64,000 nucleotides of DNA from positions 7,192,001 through 7,256,000 of the forward strand of contig OZ004589.1 of the NCBI GenBank assembly GCA_963924555.1, in the 5' to 3' direction. The notes below the pieces were generated by a model. The model had not been told where the DNA came from. It saw nothing but the letters and a program-made list of their open reading frames with translations, and did no database searches. Made by a program: the position numbers and the translations under genes. This document shows, piece by piece, positions 31,413-45,700 of the stretch (positions within the stretch are counted from its first letter, which is position 1; each line of letters starts with the position of its first letter). This DNA comes from Crambe crambe (taxonomy: Eukaryota > Porifera > Demospongiae > Poecilosclerida > Crambeidae).

Positions 31413-34400
31413 CCTCACACATGACTCCAAAAGTTCTACTAGTTCAAACGTTTCACACTAGCTCCATCCATTAGTTTCTTGAGCTGATGTTGGTAAAGTC
31501 CCTTTGTTAGCATGTCTGCAACCATGTCACCAGTAGGACAGTAGAGAAGTTGAATATCTCCATCATTGATGACTTTCTCCCTAATGAAGTGGTGACAAAT
31601 GTCAATATGCTTTGCACGGCCGTGAAACTTCGAATTCTTGGCTATGGCAGATTGGTTATCCTCCATGATGGTTATCGGACTCTTGGATCCATTTCCAAGT
31701 TCAACTCACTGGAGAGTGCTATGTACTCTGCCTCTGCTGTGGACAAAGCGACACTGTCTTATTTTTGACTCTTCCATGATACAGGCCCTCCAGCAATTTG
31801 GAACAGGTAGCTGGATGTGGATCTCCTGTCTTCACGGTCCCCCGCCCAGTCTGCATCCGAATAACCAATGCACTCTGCTGACTCCGACTTCGTGAAGGAA
31901 ATCCCATAGTCTGCAGTCCCCTTCAGATACCTCGGAACACGTTTTGCTGCAGTCCAATGGCTCTTGTTAGGCTTGCTGGAGAATCTTGCAAGTGTACTGA
32001 CAACATAGGCGATATCTGGTCTTGTACAAACTGAGAGGTACATCAGGCTCCCTATAAGTGACTGGTATTGTTGCTGTTCCACAGCTTCTTCATCCTCAGT
32101 GGCTTTTAGGAGATGATTTCCTGGGTCCACAGGTGTAACGACTGGCTTTGAATCACTCATCTTCTGCTTCTTAAGTAGTTTCTCAATATATGCAGGTTGT
32201 CCCATCCAAGTTGTAAACTCTTCTTGTTTCTGTACCACGGACATGCCAAGAAAATAGGTTAACCTTCCCAGGTCCTTGATGCTGAATTGACTTGCAAGCA
32301 TTTGCTTCACTTTGTTGATTCTGGCATCACTCTCTCCAGCTGGTACAATATCGTCAACATACACTCCTAGATATAAGTCGTCACCTTCTGTTTTGGACTT
32401 GTAGATGCATGGATCCGAGTGCAATTGTTCAAAGTTCATTTTCACCAAGTGAGCATGCAAAGCTAAGTTCCAACAGCGTGCTGACTGTTTCAGTCCATAG
32501 ATACTCTTGGTGGCAGGGTGGTCAGTTCCCAGACCTTGTGTGCTTTTAGTGACTCCATTTCACTGTCTATTGCTTGATTCCACTGATCTCTCTCCGGTGA
32601 ACTTGTAGCCTCTTCAAAGGAAGTTGGCTCGTGATGGATAGTCAAATTTACTCTCTCTCTCCCATAGTAGTCCACCGGCCTTGATCGCCTGACTTGAGGT
32701 TGAGTTGAAATTCTCTCCTCCTCATCCTCTTGATTAGCCTCTTCACTCATGTCTAACTCCAACACTCTCTGTGTTGGCGCTGGCTCTTCTCCTGTTTCAC
32801 TTTCAGGTGTCGGTACGGTAGACTCTTGTTCGTCAAATCCGACATTTCGGCTGTGCAGGACTTGATGTGCAGCTCTGTCATAGAGCCTATAGCCTTTTCT
32901 CACACTCCCATAGCCAATCAGAATACACTTTCTGGTCTTTGAGTCAAGTTTCTTTCTGCTGTCTTTGAGTGCGTAGGCAGTACTACCAAATACCCCTGAG
33001 ATGCTCCACACCTGGCTTTTGACCATACCAGGCTTGGTGAGGAGTCATGTCCTTCAGCCTTGAGGTGGGACTTCTGTTCCTCAGGTAAGCAGCTGTCGAT
33101 ACTGCCTCTGCCCAGAAACTCTGTGGTAATCCTGCGTCCAATAGCATGGCTCTTGTAGTTTCCACCAGAGTACGGTTAAGTCTTTCAGCTGCCCCATTTT
33201 GCTCCGGAGTCCTAGGATGAGTTCATGTCTGATTCCACATCTCTTGAGGTGACTTTGAAACTCGTTGGACGTGTATTCTCCGCCATTGTCTGTCCTGAGT
33301 ATTTTCAGTCATCGGCCAGTTCAATTTTCCACTTCAGCTTTCCAGTCTCTGAATGTCTGATCCTTTCTTTTGAGAAGGTACACCCAGCAATAGTGAGTGT
33401 GATGGTCAAGAAACGTAAGGAAATATTCAGCTCCCTCCAATAGATTTCTCCCCCATTTTTCCGCACAGATCAGAGTGCACCAACTCCAATGGCTCTGACA
33501 TTGTGGTGTTGCTTGTCTTGAAGGGTGTTGTGCTCTGCTTTCCTCCAATGCAGGATTCGCATAATCCCACTCTCCCTGAGGTGTCATAGTCTAGTCGATT
33601 CACCAACTCTTTCTTTGCTAGCTTCTGGAGACTCTGTTCGTTGAGGTGTCCAAAGCGTCGGTGCCACAACCTCTCTTTGTTCTCCTTCACGGCCGCATTC
33701 ACACATTCTAGAGACCTTTTATAAAGTTCCAGGTGATAGAGACTCCCTTGCCTTGTGGCAAAAGCTGTGGTCTGACCACGATCATTTGAGAATTCACACC
33801 CCCTTCTGCTGAAGGTCACGAGTTTTCCAGCCTCTGTTGCTCTAGAGACACTAATCAAATTATAGGTCAACTGGGGCACTTGCTGCAGAGAGCAGGTCCT
33901 GCTGGATCCATCTGGTAACGACATCTCCAACTCGACCATTCCCACCGACTTCCCTGTCTCCCAGAGTGATAGTTTCTGGTTGTTCCAGGTCTTTCACTTA
34001 TGAGAAGATGCTTTTGTTGTTGATCATGTGACTGGTGGCTCCAAAGTCCACTAGCCATTCACTCTCCGACTTTGCAGTCAGTGCTTGTCCAATCACCATG
34101 GCATCCTGGTTTGAGTCATGCTTCCCTGATTGCTGCACCAGGCATTTCGCTCCTCCTGTTTTAGCAGCTTGAGCTTTGGCCCATTTCCTACAGTCTCGTT
34201 TGAAGTGCCCTGGTTTTCCACAGTAATGACAATTGAAGGTCTTCTTTCCAGATCCAGACTTGTTGCCAGCAAAAAGTAGCTCTGTCTCTGTAGTCTCCTT
34301 CCCCTTGAGCTTCTCTTCCTCTCTGAGTAGTCTCTCAGTGACCGTCTGCAGGGGTGGGATATTTTCTGAGCCACTCTCAAGGGCTGTCACAAGGACATTG

Positions 34401-34894
34401 TAAGTGTCTGGGAGGTTTGCTATTAAAGATGTGAACAACCTTGTCTTCTTCAGAGACAGCTGCATCGATTACAGCCAGTTCTCCAAACACTTCCGTCATC
34501 TGTTTGATGTGGTTTCTCATCGATTCCCCTTCCTTCAGCCTCATTGTAAAGAGCTTTTTCCTAAGCCTGAGCTTATTTGCCCATGTCCGTTTCTGGAACT
34601 GGTTAGACAACATCTCCCAAACGACAGCTGGGTCTTGAGGGTCCCCTAGCAGGTAGAGAAGTGATGGGTCAATCCTTCCTGCCCACATACTTGGTGTACT
34701 TGTCTGCATCAGTCTCTCTGTCTGGACATTCTTCAGTCCCTGAGACAATTCCCCAGAGTCCTTCTCTGACTAGGGCCATCTTGCACTGTAGCTTCCACGT
34801 AAAGTAAGTTTTCCCCGTTTAACTTAAGGCAACGACTAACGTATGCTTCACTTCTCCAGACATTTCAGAATACGGTGGCTGGACCCATAACCTA

Positions 34895-35025
34895 TTGGAA
34901 ATTGTCTAAGATCATTAATATAATATAGAGGCAAAAGTAAAATTGAAGTGTGATTACATCATAACCGTGACTGTTAATTAGAATGACATGAATCATAATG
35001 TATGATGTTGGAGTCTTGGGTGTAT
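34895..35025 (-). repeat. LTR (5' side of the copia element, shorter)
   Basis: Second copy of the LTR-like block, lacking about 45 internal bases present in the other copy and truncated after ttggagtcttgggtg. The divergence implies an old insertion. Confidence 0.6.
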
Positions 35026-35303
35026 TTTGCATTCTTGATCCATGATCGCCCTCGATAGGACATGATCCATAAGCAAGCCGGGTCTGGCTACGCGAGACTA
35101 AAAAGCAAGCCAAGCAGCCCTAGTAGGCTGGCTACAGAACCAGGAGACAGCAGTCACAGGCACAGAGCAAATGCTACCGAAGGCAAAGGATCCACTCTCA
35201 TAATACACCTCGAGCTCAGGATTGGGAAATTTGGCTGGCGTATATATACTGTGCGCATGTGCAGTAAAATATTGCACATGCGCAGTAGACTAACGCTCAA
35301 GAA

Positions 35304-37007
<1,704 letters not shown>

Positions 37008-37676
37008 TTATTTATTGTAATGTGCAATGATAACTAGCTAGCTATGTAGGTGCAATAATAATTGGAAGAGTGAGTATACAAAAACTTAACAAACAACAAC
37101 AACAAACAAATAAACAAACAATAGCTATACATGCAATGCATGTGAGGGTATAATATCAACTAGCGAGCACTTCTCCATGCATGCAAGAGACTCTGGTGAA
37201 CCCAAACTCTGAGCTACAGCTTATTTTCTCCTCTGCTCTGCAAGAGAAAAAAAAGTGGTCTGGCCCGTGAGACCAAGGCTAATGGTGCAGAACCACTTTT
37301 TGCTAATTCACACTTAAGCTTACATAACTAAAATGATAAATGCAGCTGCCATTTTAGGAGCAAATCAATAAGGATAGGCCTATATCAACTCCCATGTGTA
37401 GTGTGAGTCAGCTTTAGCCTGGGGCGGCAGAAGTCAAGTATAATCCTTGATAGCAGAGTAAGAATACTGAGAAGCCATTGCATGCTACAAACCAGATTAC
37501 TGTATGCGCATGAAAACAACAACAATAATCTGACATGCTCATCCCGGCCCTGCTCATGGGCCCTAGTTACCCCTCAGCTAGTGATATGGGGTCCCTAAAA
37601 CTATATCACCGTATTGTTCTTCTGAGCTCAATGTTGGAGGATAGCTATCTTTCAAAATAGAGCTCATGAGCTCAAC

Positions 37677-39523
37677 CATAGATATACTAGACTACGTACA
37701 CAGGATTGGAAACAGGGCATGCGCGCGTAGAATTTATAGACCATCCGTGTAGGTACCTGGCGAACAGAGAAATCTTACACAAAATAAGAAAGAGGGTGAA
37801 AGGCAAGGTATTTAGCGCAGCAATAATTATGATTATAAGTGAAAAGGCTCAATGACCTATAGCTGTAGTAGTTTATCATGTCAGTTTAGTCTATTTACTG
37901 TTGCTATGGAAGAAAAACGTGGAAACAGGTGACTGAAAAGTTTTGTGGCACTCCTACTACTAAAATAGAAGTCTAGCTGGCTTACTTTTGGTATAAAATG
38001 AAAGATACTAGTTGACCATATGTACTCAAGTAGTTTTAATTTTGTGCAGGGCTGGAGATGGCATGCCATTTGCCATTGATGGTTTAAGAAGCCATTTCAC
38101 TATGTTGTTGTTCTTATATGAGGAGATGAGATACCTTCTTGTATCAGGGGCAGGAAAGGATACACTGGGGCAGCTTTACTCTTCATCTTGATCCCTCAAA
38201 ACAAGTATATCACAACAAATCTCTCGATGAATTGGATGTTCAGCAGTGCACTATCAGTACTTGTTATTATCATTTTTCTATTATAACATGAAAGGAAATA
38301 TGTGTAAAGTGACAGTATTAGTTGCTACATTATAGTATCCTTCTTTACTATAGCTTTTCTTGACAGCCAGCCATGGGTAATCTGAAGAAATAGTAACATC
38401 AACATGATTTTTTTACAGGCACCTTTAAAAAGTACATATGTACATATAAATGATCACTACCTAACAGATTAGTGGGGGAAAAGAGACTATACTTTTAACA
38501 TCCAAGCTCCAGAGGTCCACAAAGTCGAACTACCATTGTTACTCGCAATTATACCCTCTAACACTTGAGAAACCAGCCTTTTTAAGAACTATGCTTATTT
38601 AGCACTATACTAGCCCACTCTTTACATTCTTTAAACTTACCAATTGGCTATAGTTTAGCAGAAATTTGGTACACTACTTCTCCTCCCCTGTTTGTTTGGG
38701 GCAATTTAGCACGAACAGCTGCCTACACCATAGACTATATAGGTTCCTACATGGACTGGAAACGCCTATTAAATTAATATTAACAAGCACTTCCGGTTGT
38801 GTGATACCCGTGTTGCGCCTATTGCGCTGCAGCTGTATCTCCATGAACAGGAAAGATCACTTTAGTGGTTAACCGTACAAGCTTGTAAGTGGCTATGAAG
38901 AGGCTGAACTCTGCCAGGGAGACTATACTACAAGATGCCAAGACCCTGGGATTATTGTCAGAGCAAAAGTCGAGTTAAAGTGTGCTCTAGCAGTTAAAAT
39001 TGCATATAAATACTTTGTGTAATTTTATCTCCTGAAGTAGTTCTATCATCCATAGTTGATGTGGTTGAGGACTTGAAGTACATGTTAGTAAATTGTTTTA
39101 AAAGATACATATCAACTTTCTACTACATTGTTACTAACTACTATACCTTTCTTTGTTAAATAGTATACCTGCTTTGTGTAATTTTCTAGGACCAAGTTTA
39201 ACCTATCCAGCTCATACTGTAATATAAGCAGTTCATATAAAGTTTGCAGTGTTGCATGGTATTGTTTTTATCCATTTGGGGTACATATTTGGTTGTAGAA
39301 ATTCACTAGACAGTTAATTAATTGATGGAAACAGCCGGCCCAGAATACAATATCCGGTAAGTATTACCATAAATATACGGAACACCGCAAGGCGGATGTA
39401 ATTAATCATTTCCAGTCCATTCTGGAACCTCTATAGTCTATGCCTACACGGATTGTCAGTATTGTCGTTATGGGCGCACGTGACCTGTTTCCAATCCTGT
39501 GTACGTAGTCTAGTATATCTATG
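37677..39523. mobile_element. Non-autonomous DNA transposon with 40-bp perfect inverted ends
   Basis: Positions 37677-37716 are the exact reverse complement of 39484-39523 (ends CATAGATATACTAGACTACG). A 7-bp direct repeat GCTCAAC flanks both ends (37670-37676, 39524-39530). No transposase frame is visible in 1.85 kb. A second element with related ends is nested inside at 38729. The superfamily is uncertain because 7 bp is not a standard target length. Confidence 0.85.
38729..39442. mobile_element. Nested 714-bp element of the same family
   Basis: Ends CATAGACTATATAGGTTCC and GGAACCTCTATAGTCTATG are inverted repeats matching over roughly 30 of 34 bp. A 7-bp direct repeat CCTACAC flanks it (38722-38728, 39443-39449). 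Ends share CATAGA and a GGAYTGGAAAC motif with the enclosing element. Non-coding. Confidence 0.82.
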
Positions 39524-39612
39524 GCTCAACTAGGTGCGAGTGCGCTCGATCTATATCGATTGCACATGCGCAGTACTGGTATCTTAGGCGCTAGCGGTTG
39601 GTTGGCAAGAGA

Positions 39613-42458
39613 ATGCCTCTCACGGTTGTATTAGTACTGATCCTTCAAACTTTATATGGAGGGTATACTTACCCAGGTGGACCTCCTACTAGTATCTGTA
39701 ACACCTCTCCTGGAGTATTTCTGAGGCCTGGGGCATCTCATGGTGGTAACCCCCAAAGTGGAAATGGTGGCTTTCTGATAAGTACAGACCTTCCAGTATC
39801 CACAGGAGGATATAATTATACAGCTGGCAAGCTATATACCGGTAGGTTAGCACCTATGTAAGGCTCACTTAGTAGGCCTAGCTATGTATTGTTTTCTTTT
39901 AATAAAATGTTTATTTATTTGTTTATACTAGTAAGCCATTGTTTCAGCCTCTACACTGTACACAGCAAAAAATCTACAACTCATAACAGGTCTGGACTGC
40001 CCCACATACCAGTTATGACTTGTACACAGGTCTTTAACGGGTCAGTAAAAATCTACAAGTCTGTAACAGGTCCATATTTTTTGGACTGTATCAGACCTGC
40101 TGCCCCGCCTACAGATCAAAAATTAGCACTTCTGATCTGGTGCCTAGGGTTTACCGAATTTTGTTCTGTTACATACTTCAAGTTGTAGATTTTTTGCTGT
40201 GTACCATTTTACATCCCATTGCTATACTGTTGCTATATTGTGATATGCTAAGTGTGTATCAATTACCATGATAGGTAGTGAGAATGAGCCGAAAAGACCG
40301 ATCCAGCTATATACACAATACAAGAACTCAGCAGACTGGATTGATAGTTAGACACTACTGAGTAGACTATCAAGAAACTAACAGTATAGTACCTGGAGCT
40401 GTGGCCTATTTTTTTTCTATCTCTAAACCTTAGTTAGCTAGTGAGTTGTGCTTTATAATAGCTAACTACACTGTTCATGAACAATATAGCTCCAGATCAG
40501 AAGGAGATGAAGTTTATCGGAGATGTTTTATCAATCGGTGGAGTTCCACTGGACATAGATGCTGGATGGTTAATCTGAATTCAACCAACCATTCAATGAT
40601 ACTTGTGAGCCTTCACTGTGCAAAGCTAATCATTAGTTCTTGGATGGCGAGAGTGAGATGGTTATAATATAGCAACAGGATTTATGTAAGCATACACACT
40701 TGATTAATTCCACCATTGGGGCCACTTCAGTGCAGTTGTATTTCATGGCCACTTATATTCTGATCATGTGTGTTGACCCTGGGAGAAGTGGTTATTATCT
40801 CTATCCCCAGTTTTGATCAATGGTACTCAGACAGACTTCAGAGGATTTGTAATTCAGGCTCAAAGTGTGCCTGGAGGCAATTTGATAGGCACATTTATGC
40901 CAGACATCCGGTTGCAACAGTACCTCAACTGTCTTGACAGTATGGGTAATGTAGCAAATGTAAGTGCTATATGCAGGAGCTGATCCAGGGGAGGTGGATG
41001 GGGTGGCTAGCCACCCCCCCCCCCCCTTACTAATCACACCCACTTTTCAATAATAACTCAGTTTAGTTTGCCTGCTCATTTTTCTAAGCTCTAAACAGTA
41101 AATAGCAGAAAAAAGCACAAGTTTGATAGTTAGCTACCTCCAGCTGCTAGCTAAAAAGTGTGTAGTTAGGAAAAAGTGGGCATGGTCATGCAAACATTTT
41201 TCTGTGCACCACACAGATAGGTTCCATATAAATAGCCACCCCCCTCCAAATCCTGGATCAGCCCCTGATACTAGATTATCTTGTTTGGTGCTGACTGGTC
41301 CTTTATTGACTGCAGGCTACAGTGACTCATAATAATAGAGGGAGACAAAATTTTATGGAGCAGAGAATTCTCTGGTGGGCACCACCTGAAATGAATGGAA
41401 CAGTTGATTTCCGGTAACCAGTCTCTTTCTCAGGTTCCTAGTTCTGAGAGGGTTTATTGCATACCACTCAAAATAATTATAGAACATTCTGAATATTCCT
41501 CCATAGCTACAAAAAATTTTTCTAAACTTCAGATATACTGTTGTTCATCGAATGACAGCATACTACTTCAACTTGCAAGCTTCATCAGATGTATGTACTG
41601 CACTCACTAGCTAAAGTTTGAAGTATTATTATGTCCTCTACAGAGTAACAGGGGAACAGTGCTACCTCAAACTACAGTACCACCACCCACTACTCGTCCA
41701 CCTAGTACTCTTCCACCTCCACCTACTACTCCATTTCCACATGACCATGTGAGAGCTATTAGCTAAATCTCAGGGTATTACTTAATCATTATGAATGCCC
41801 TAAGATTAATAGCTAGCTATAATATGAACATGTAGAAAACTCAAATTGCTGAGAGGTCAATCAATGCTTATTCGTGCAAAATGAGAAGTTTCATGAGTAG
41901 GTGGCCATTATAATTATGGATATTTTTGTATCCAAAGCACAATCTTTATAAGGTGTAAAAATCCCTCAGGGGCACATAATCCTTGTGGATAGATGTTGCC
42001 AGAAATTAATGGCGTGTTGTTCTACTCTCTGGATAAATTAATGTATTCTGAAAGTATCCACCAACATCCACTGGAGTATCATAGCTAGTGGAAATGACTG
42101 CAAACTCAGTAAATGTCATCTAAATAGTAGCTAGTAAGATACAAAAGTTGCCTAGTGGATGTACACTTGTCCAGATATTAAATATTCATGTACCCCCCAG
42201 GAGCACACACAAGTGGGAAATACTTCTACTTCTAGCACTATCATTACTTCTCGCATTGGATCTACTACTTCAACTACTTCTCGCATTGGAGCTACTACTT
42301 TGACTACTTCTCGCATTGAAGCTACTACTTTGACTACTTCTAGCACTGGAGCTACTTCCCCTACTCAAGCTCTCCTCGAAAGTAGCAGCATTATCGTTCA
42401 AGCTCTTGGAATTATGACATATTACATAGCAGGTTCTTGTATAGTGATTATTGTATAA
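39613..42458 (+). CDS. Reeler-domain protein R6 with repeat stalk and GPI-like tail
   Basis: Six exons (39613-39841, 40811-40959, 41316-41413, 41533-41590, 41644-41748, 42201-42458) join in phase to 298 aa; an in-frame ATG at 39598 is possible. Signal peptide, then a Reeler domain (GPPTSICNTSPG, GGFLISTDLP, FRGFVIQAQSVPGG, WAPPEMNGTVDFRYTVV). Exon 6 encodes a mucin-like stalk of four 10-residue repeats (SRIGATTLTT type) before SSSIIVQALGIMTYYIAG and a hydrophobic end, GSCIVIIV. Introns 1 and 2 carry separate MITE insertions. Divergence from R1-R5 suggests an older copy. Confidence 0.85.
39961..40201. mobile_element. 241-bp TA-flanked MITE in R6 intron 1
   Basis: Ends CACAGCAAAAAATCTACAAC and its exact complement at 40182-40201 (21-bp perfect inverted repeats in total), flanked by TA on both sides (39959-39960, 40202-40203). 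The TA target points to a mariner-like family. Non-coding. Confidence 0.88.
40974..41267. mobile_element. hAT-like MITE in R6 intron 2
   Basis: Inverted ends CAGGAGCTGATCCAGG and CCTGGATCAGCCCCTG bound 294 bp that are missing from the same intron of R1, R2 and R4. CAG...GATCCAGG ends are common among hAT-type non-autonomous elements. I could not define a clean target duplication. Confidence 0.72.
42246..42354. repeat. 30-bp coding tandem repeat in R6 exon 6
   Basis: Three to four in-frame copies of a 30-bp unit (actacttctcgcattggagc core) encode the Thr/Ser-rich stalk. Confidence 0.9.
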
Positions 42459-42771
42459 CGTATTATGCAGGTGCAATAAAGTTTGAAAGAGCGAGCATAT
42501 TTTGCAAAAATCATACAACATGCACGCATAATATAAGTTGCAATGCACATGAGAGTGAAGAATAGTCAATACATGGCAAGTCAAGTGGAAATCTCACATG
42601 CATGCACTCACATAGGAAGGATAGAACTTTAGAAAGAAGTAATGATGACTACAAGCAAGATTGAGGAAGAACAGGGGCAGACAACAGTTTGGGTTAAATA
42701 ACAATATCAGGTATATATCATGATTCATGTTCAGTTTACAGCTAATTGTTAAAAAACAGTATTTTTCAGCC

Positions 42772-45700
42772 TCAGCTTACATCCTGCAATGCAAGAGATA
42801 TTGTAGCATCTAAAATTCCATAATAATTATTGGGACTCACCCCAATTTGACTCTGCATGGCTTTGGTTTCAATCCTGAGTCTCACTGCTTCGTCCAGTGC
42901 TAGCTTGATGTGATCCTTGAGGTCATTGATTCCTCCTCCTGTGCCAGCTCCTTCCCTTGACTCTTCCAATTCATCCATCCTCTTTGCTTCCTTCAGCAAA
43001 CTCAGCACTTTCATTAAGCGTTCAAACCGCTCCACTTGATTCAATAAATTCTCTTCATTTGCCTCATTCATTGGAGAAAGCTTTTCAGCTTGATCTTCAA
43101 GCAAGCAATTCTGATTCTCACTAATGCTTCCAACATTACTGTCCAAAGAGTCATCTTGGCTATTACTTTCTTGTATAGTTGGACCAACGGACTGCAGATG
43201 CTCTGTGAATTTGATATTTGGACTTTCACTAGGGCTAGAGGTATGAGATTCCAATCTCAAATCTTCTTTCATTACTGGAGGAGACTTCTTGCTCTCTCTA
43301 GAAAAGAATTGCCTGTAACCTAGAGGGGTGTCTTTGAATATAGACGAGCGTCGTATGAATTTAAGTTGAGGGTGAGAAGGCAATTTGAAGTTGGACTTAA
43401 CAACTGATGCACCAATTTGAGGTGGCATTTGATTTGAAGATGCTTCAGTTGGCTGATTATCGTATGGTTGAGAAGATTCTTCATGAGCTAAACCACTCCA
43501 TACCAAACTATTGCTTCTAGAAAGAATCGGAAGTTTATCTCCACTTGCGGTGGAGATTTTCTTGTTAGATTCACTCGTACCCTGTGGTTCAGAGGGAGGT
43601 GTAGCAGTAGTGAGTGGATGGTTGCTTGGTATCAGTTGTAGACCGATTTTGTCATTGCTGGAGTTAGCACAGCTAAGAATCTCTTTGACTGGCTCTTGGA
43701 TTCGTGGAAGATGTGTGGGGGAGGGAGTGGTGATCAGTTTGCCAGTTGAACTACATAAGCGGGAGGGGGAGGGGGGGGGGGGGGTGTTCCATCCAAATGA
43801 ATAATGATGCTACCCCATTTCATAAGCTACAAATGCAGTACTTTTCCCCACTGATACTTGCTCACCCAACTACCCATTATGAAAATCTACCCACATGTGT
43901 TTTATAATGCTGACCTCTTTGTATGATCTGTGATTCTTATTGAGACAGGGGGAGCTTGAAGAGGCCTGCGCGGCTGTGGCTGAGAGGGAAGCACCAGCAG
44001 ACCATGTGGATGAGAAGAAGCTTTCAGTAAGTATCGAGGCTGTGGTCTAATGAATATAAGAATCAAAAAAGAGAGAATATGCCAGCAATTGACTCACAGA
44101 ACTGATGTTGGAGCTGCACCAATAAGCCTTGATTTTGGTATTCTAGCTGCAGTGGTGGATGGTAGACTCACATTCTGAGCCTGGGCCTGTATCTCTGCTA
44201 CTATCAAAGAGGTTGCCATTTGTTCCTGCCTGAGCCTTGCCCTTAGTTTGGAGCAGGTGGCTTCATACCTTCTCCTCTCTGCAATGAACTGCCTCCAGTT
44301 GAGTTGGATGATGCTTGCAGCTCTGTGACGAGCTGCCATCCGAGCCTCTTTCACTTTATGAGCTCTCCTACAACACAACCAACGCCGGATGCAGCGTTGA
44401 AGAACTATAGCCGACCACTGATAAGTAATAATTCGTCGCCGCTATAAAATCACATAGAATTTTAAGAGTCCCACAAGTGATCATGATCATATTACCTTAT
44501 ATCTGTGGTACTTCCACACTGCTTGAATAGTGGCAGCAGCTCGATGATGGACTCCACCTCCAGAAGGGGCGTGGCAGAATATGAGGTAATCAGCACAACC
44601 AGTGTGTCCATTTTTCAAAGCCACATTCAAAGCAGTCAGACTAATAACCACAAACCGTTTGCACATGAGAATAATTATTATATCCTTTATGCAAACCGTA
44701 CCCTTCAATGCTTGATTTCATTCTGGTTCCAGTTTTTGCCCCATTCTCTACCAACACCTTACAACAATCAAGATGTCCTTCAGCTGCAGCTAGGAACAGA
44801 GGTGTATAGCCGTCACTGCACCTGGCTTGGTCTACATTAGTACCAGCCCTGGAAAAATAATGGAAAATTCCATTGCTAAATTATTTTCATGGTCATTGAA
44901 TAACCTAATTAATTGCATTACCCTGTACATAATAGTCTAAAAACTAAGCTATGATAATGAAAATTGAAAATCACGAGTACAGTGGAACCTCCGAATAATG
45001 TGGCTTATGTCCTTTGTAGAGAGGTTGTCCTCTTTTTAGAGGTTTTCTTTAGAGTGTATATCCAAAGATTGCCCTTTATTGAGAGGCTCATCTTCTTTTG
45101 GAGTGTCCAGGTTCCACTGTACATAGCAAGGTGGTCAGAGAGTGTGAGATAACATTCACTCGCGAGAGAACTTTACTTAGCAGCTTTAAAACAACTTCAA
45201 TATGTAGATTCTTACCTTAAGATAACATTGAGAATTTGACTGTGACCATGGAGAGATGCCAGGTGTATTGATCTGTAATGAACACAGGTATTAATATCAC
45301 ATCCCATGCAAGGCTGGAACCACATTTGTAAAAATACACACACAAAGACCAAGTCTATGGCTGCATTGTGGTGAAGCATGACTTACCACAAGATACCAAG
45401 AAAGTGTGATGATCAACCAAAATTAGTTTGGTTTGTTACAGAAGTAGAATACCAAGCTAATGCCTGCATTCTGCAACCTCATTACATACTCACAGATTTT
45501 TGTCCTCCCCAAGTGGTTTGTCTGTACATGCTCCTTGCTCTATGAGTTCAGCAACTGTGTCACTGTGACCATGCACCACTGCTAAGTGTAGTCCAGACCT
45601 AGAATATACCAGGGATCAAGGTATTTAATGAGAAGTTTACAGAGCTTGGAGAATAATATTGAGCTCACTCTTGTTTTGCAGAAAGACTGTCCACTTTTGC

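Larger units (their letters stand above)
31235..35025 (-). mobile_element. Ty1/copia-type LTR retrotransposon, defective
   Basis: Read on the minus strand from about 34780 down to 31439: gag-like segment (MALVREGLWGIVS start, RLKEGESMRNHIKQ), zinc knuckle (CHYCGKPGHFKRDC), protease (WLVDFGATSHM, with the usual DSGA altered to DFGA), integrase (HRRFGHLNEQSL, CESCIGGK), reverse transcriptase with the YVDD box (GVYVDDIVPAGE) and copia-type RNase H (ADMLTKGL near the end). Domain order protease-integrase-RT-RNase H defines Ty1/copia. Frames break several times, including near 34390 in gag, so it cannot make an intact polyprotein. Flanking related blocks at its two ends look like LTRs. It sits just upstream of R5. 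Confidence 0.92.

Noticed and set aside
43915-44020. Possible extra exon of the inversin-like gene
   Set aside because: It has splice-like borders but including it breaks the reading phase into the last exon; direct joining of 44441-44098 to 43750-42772 keeps the frame.
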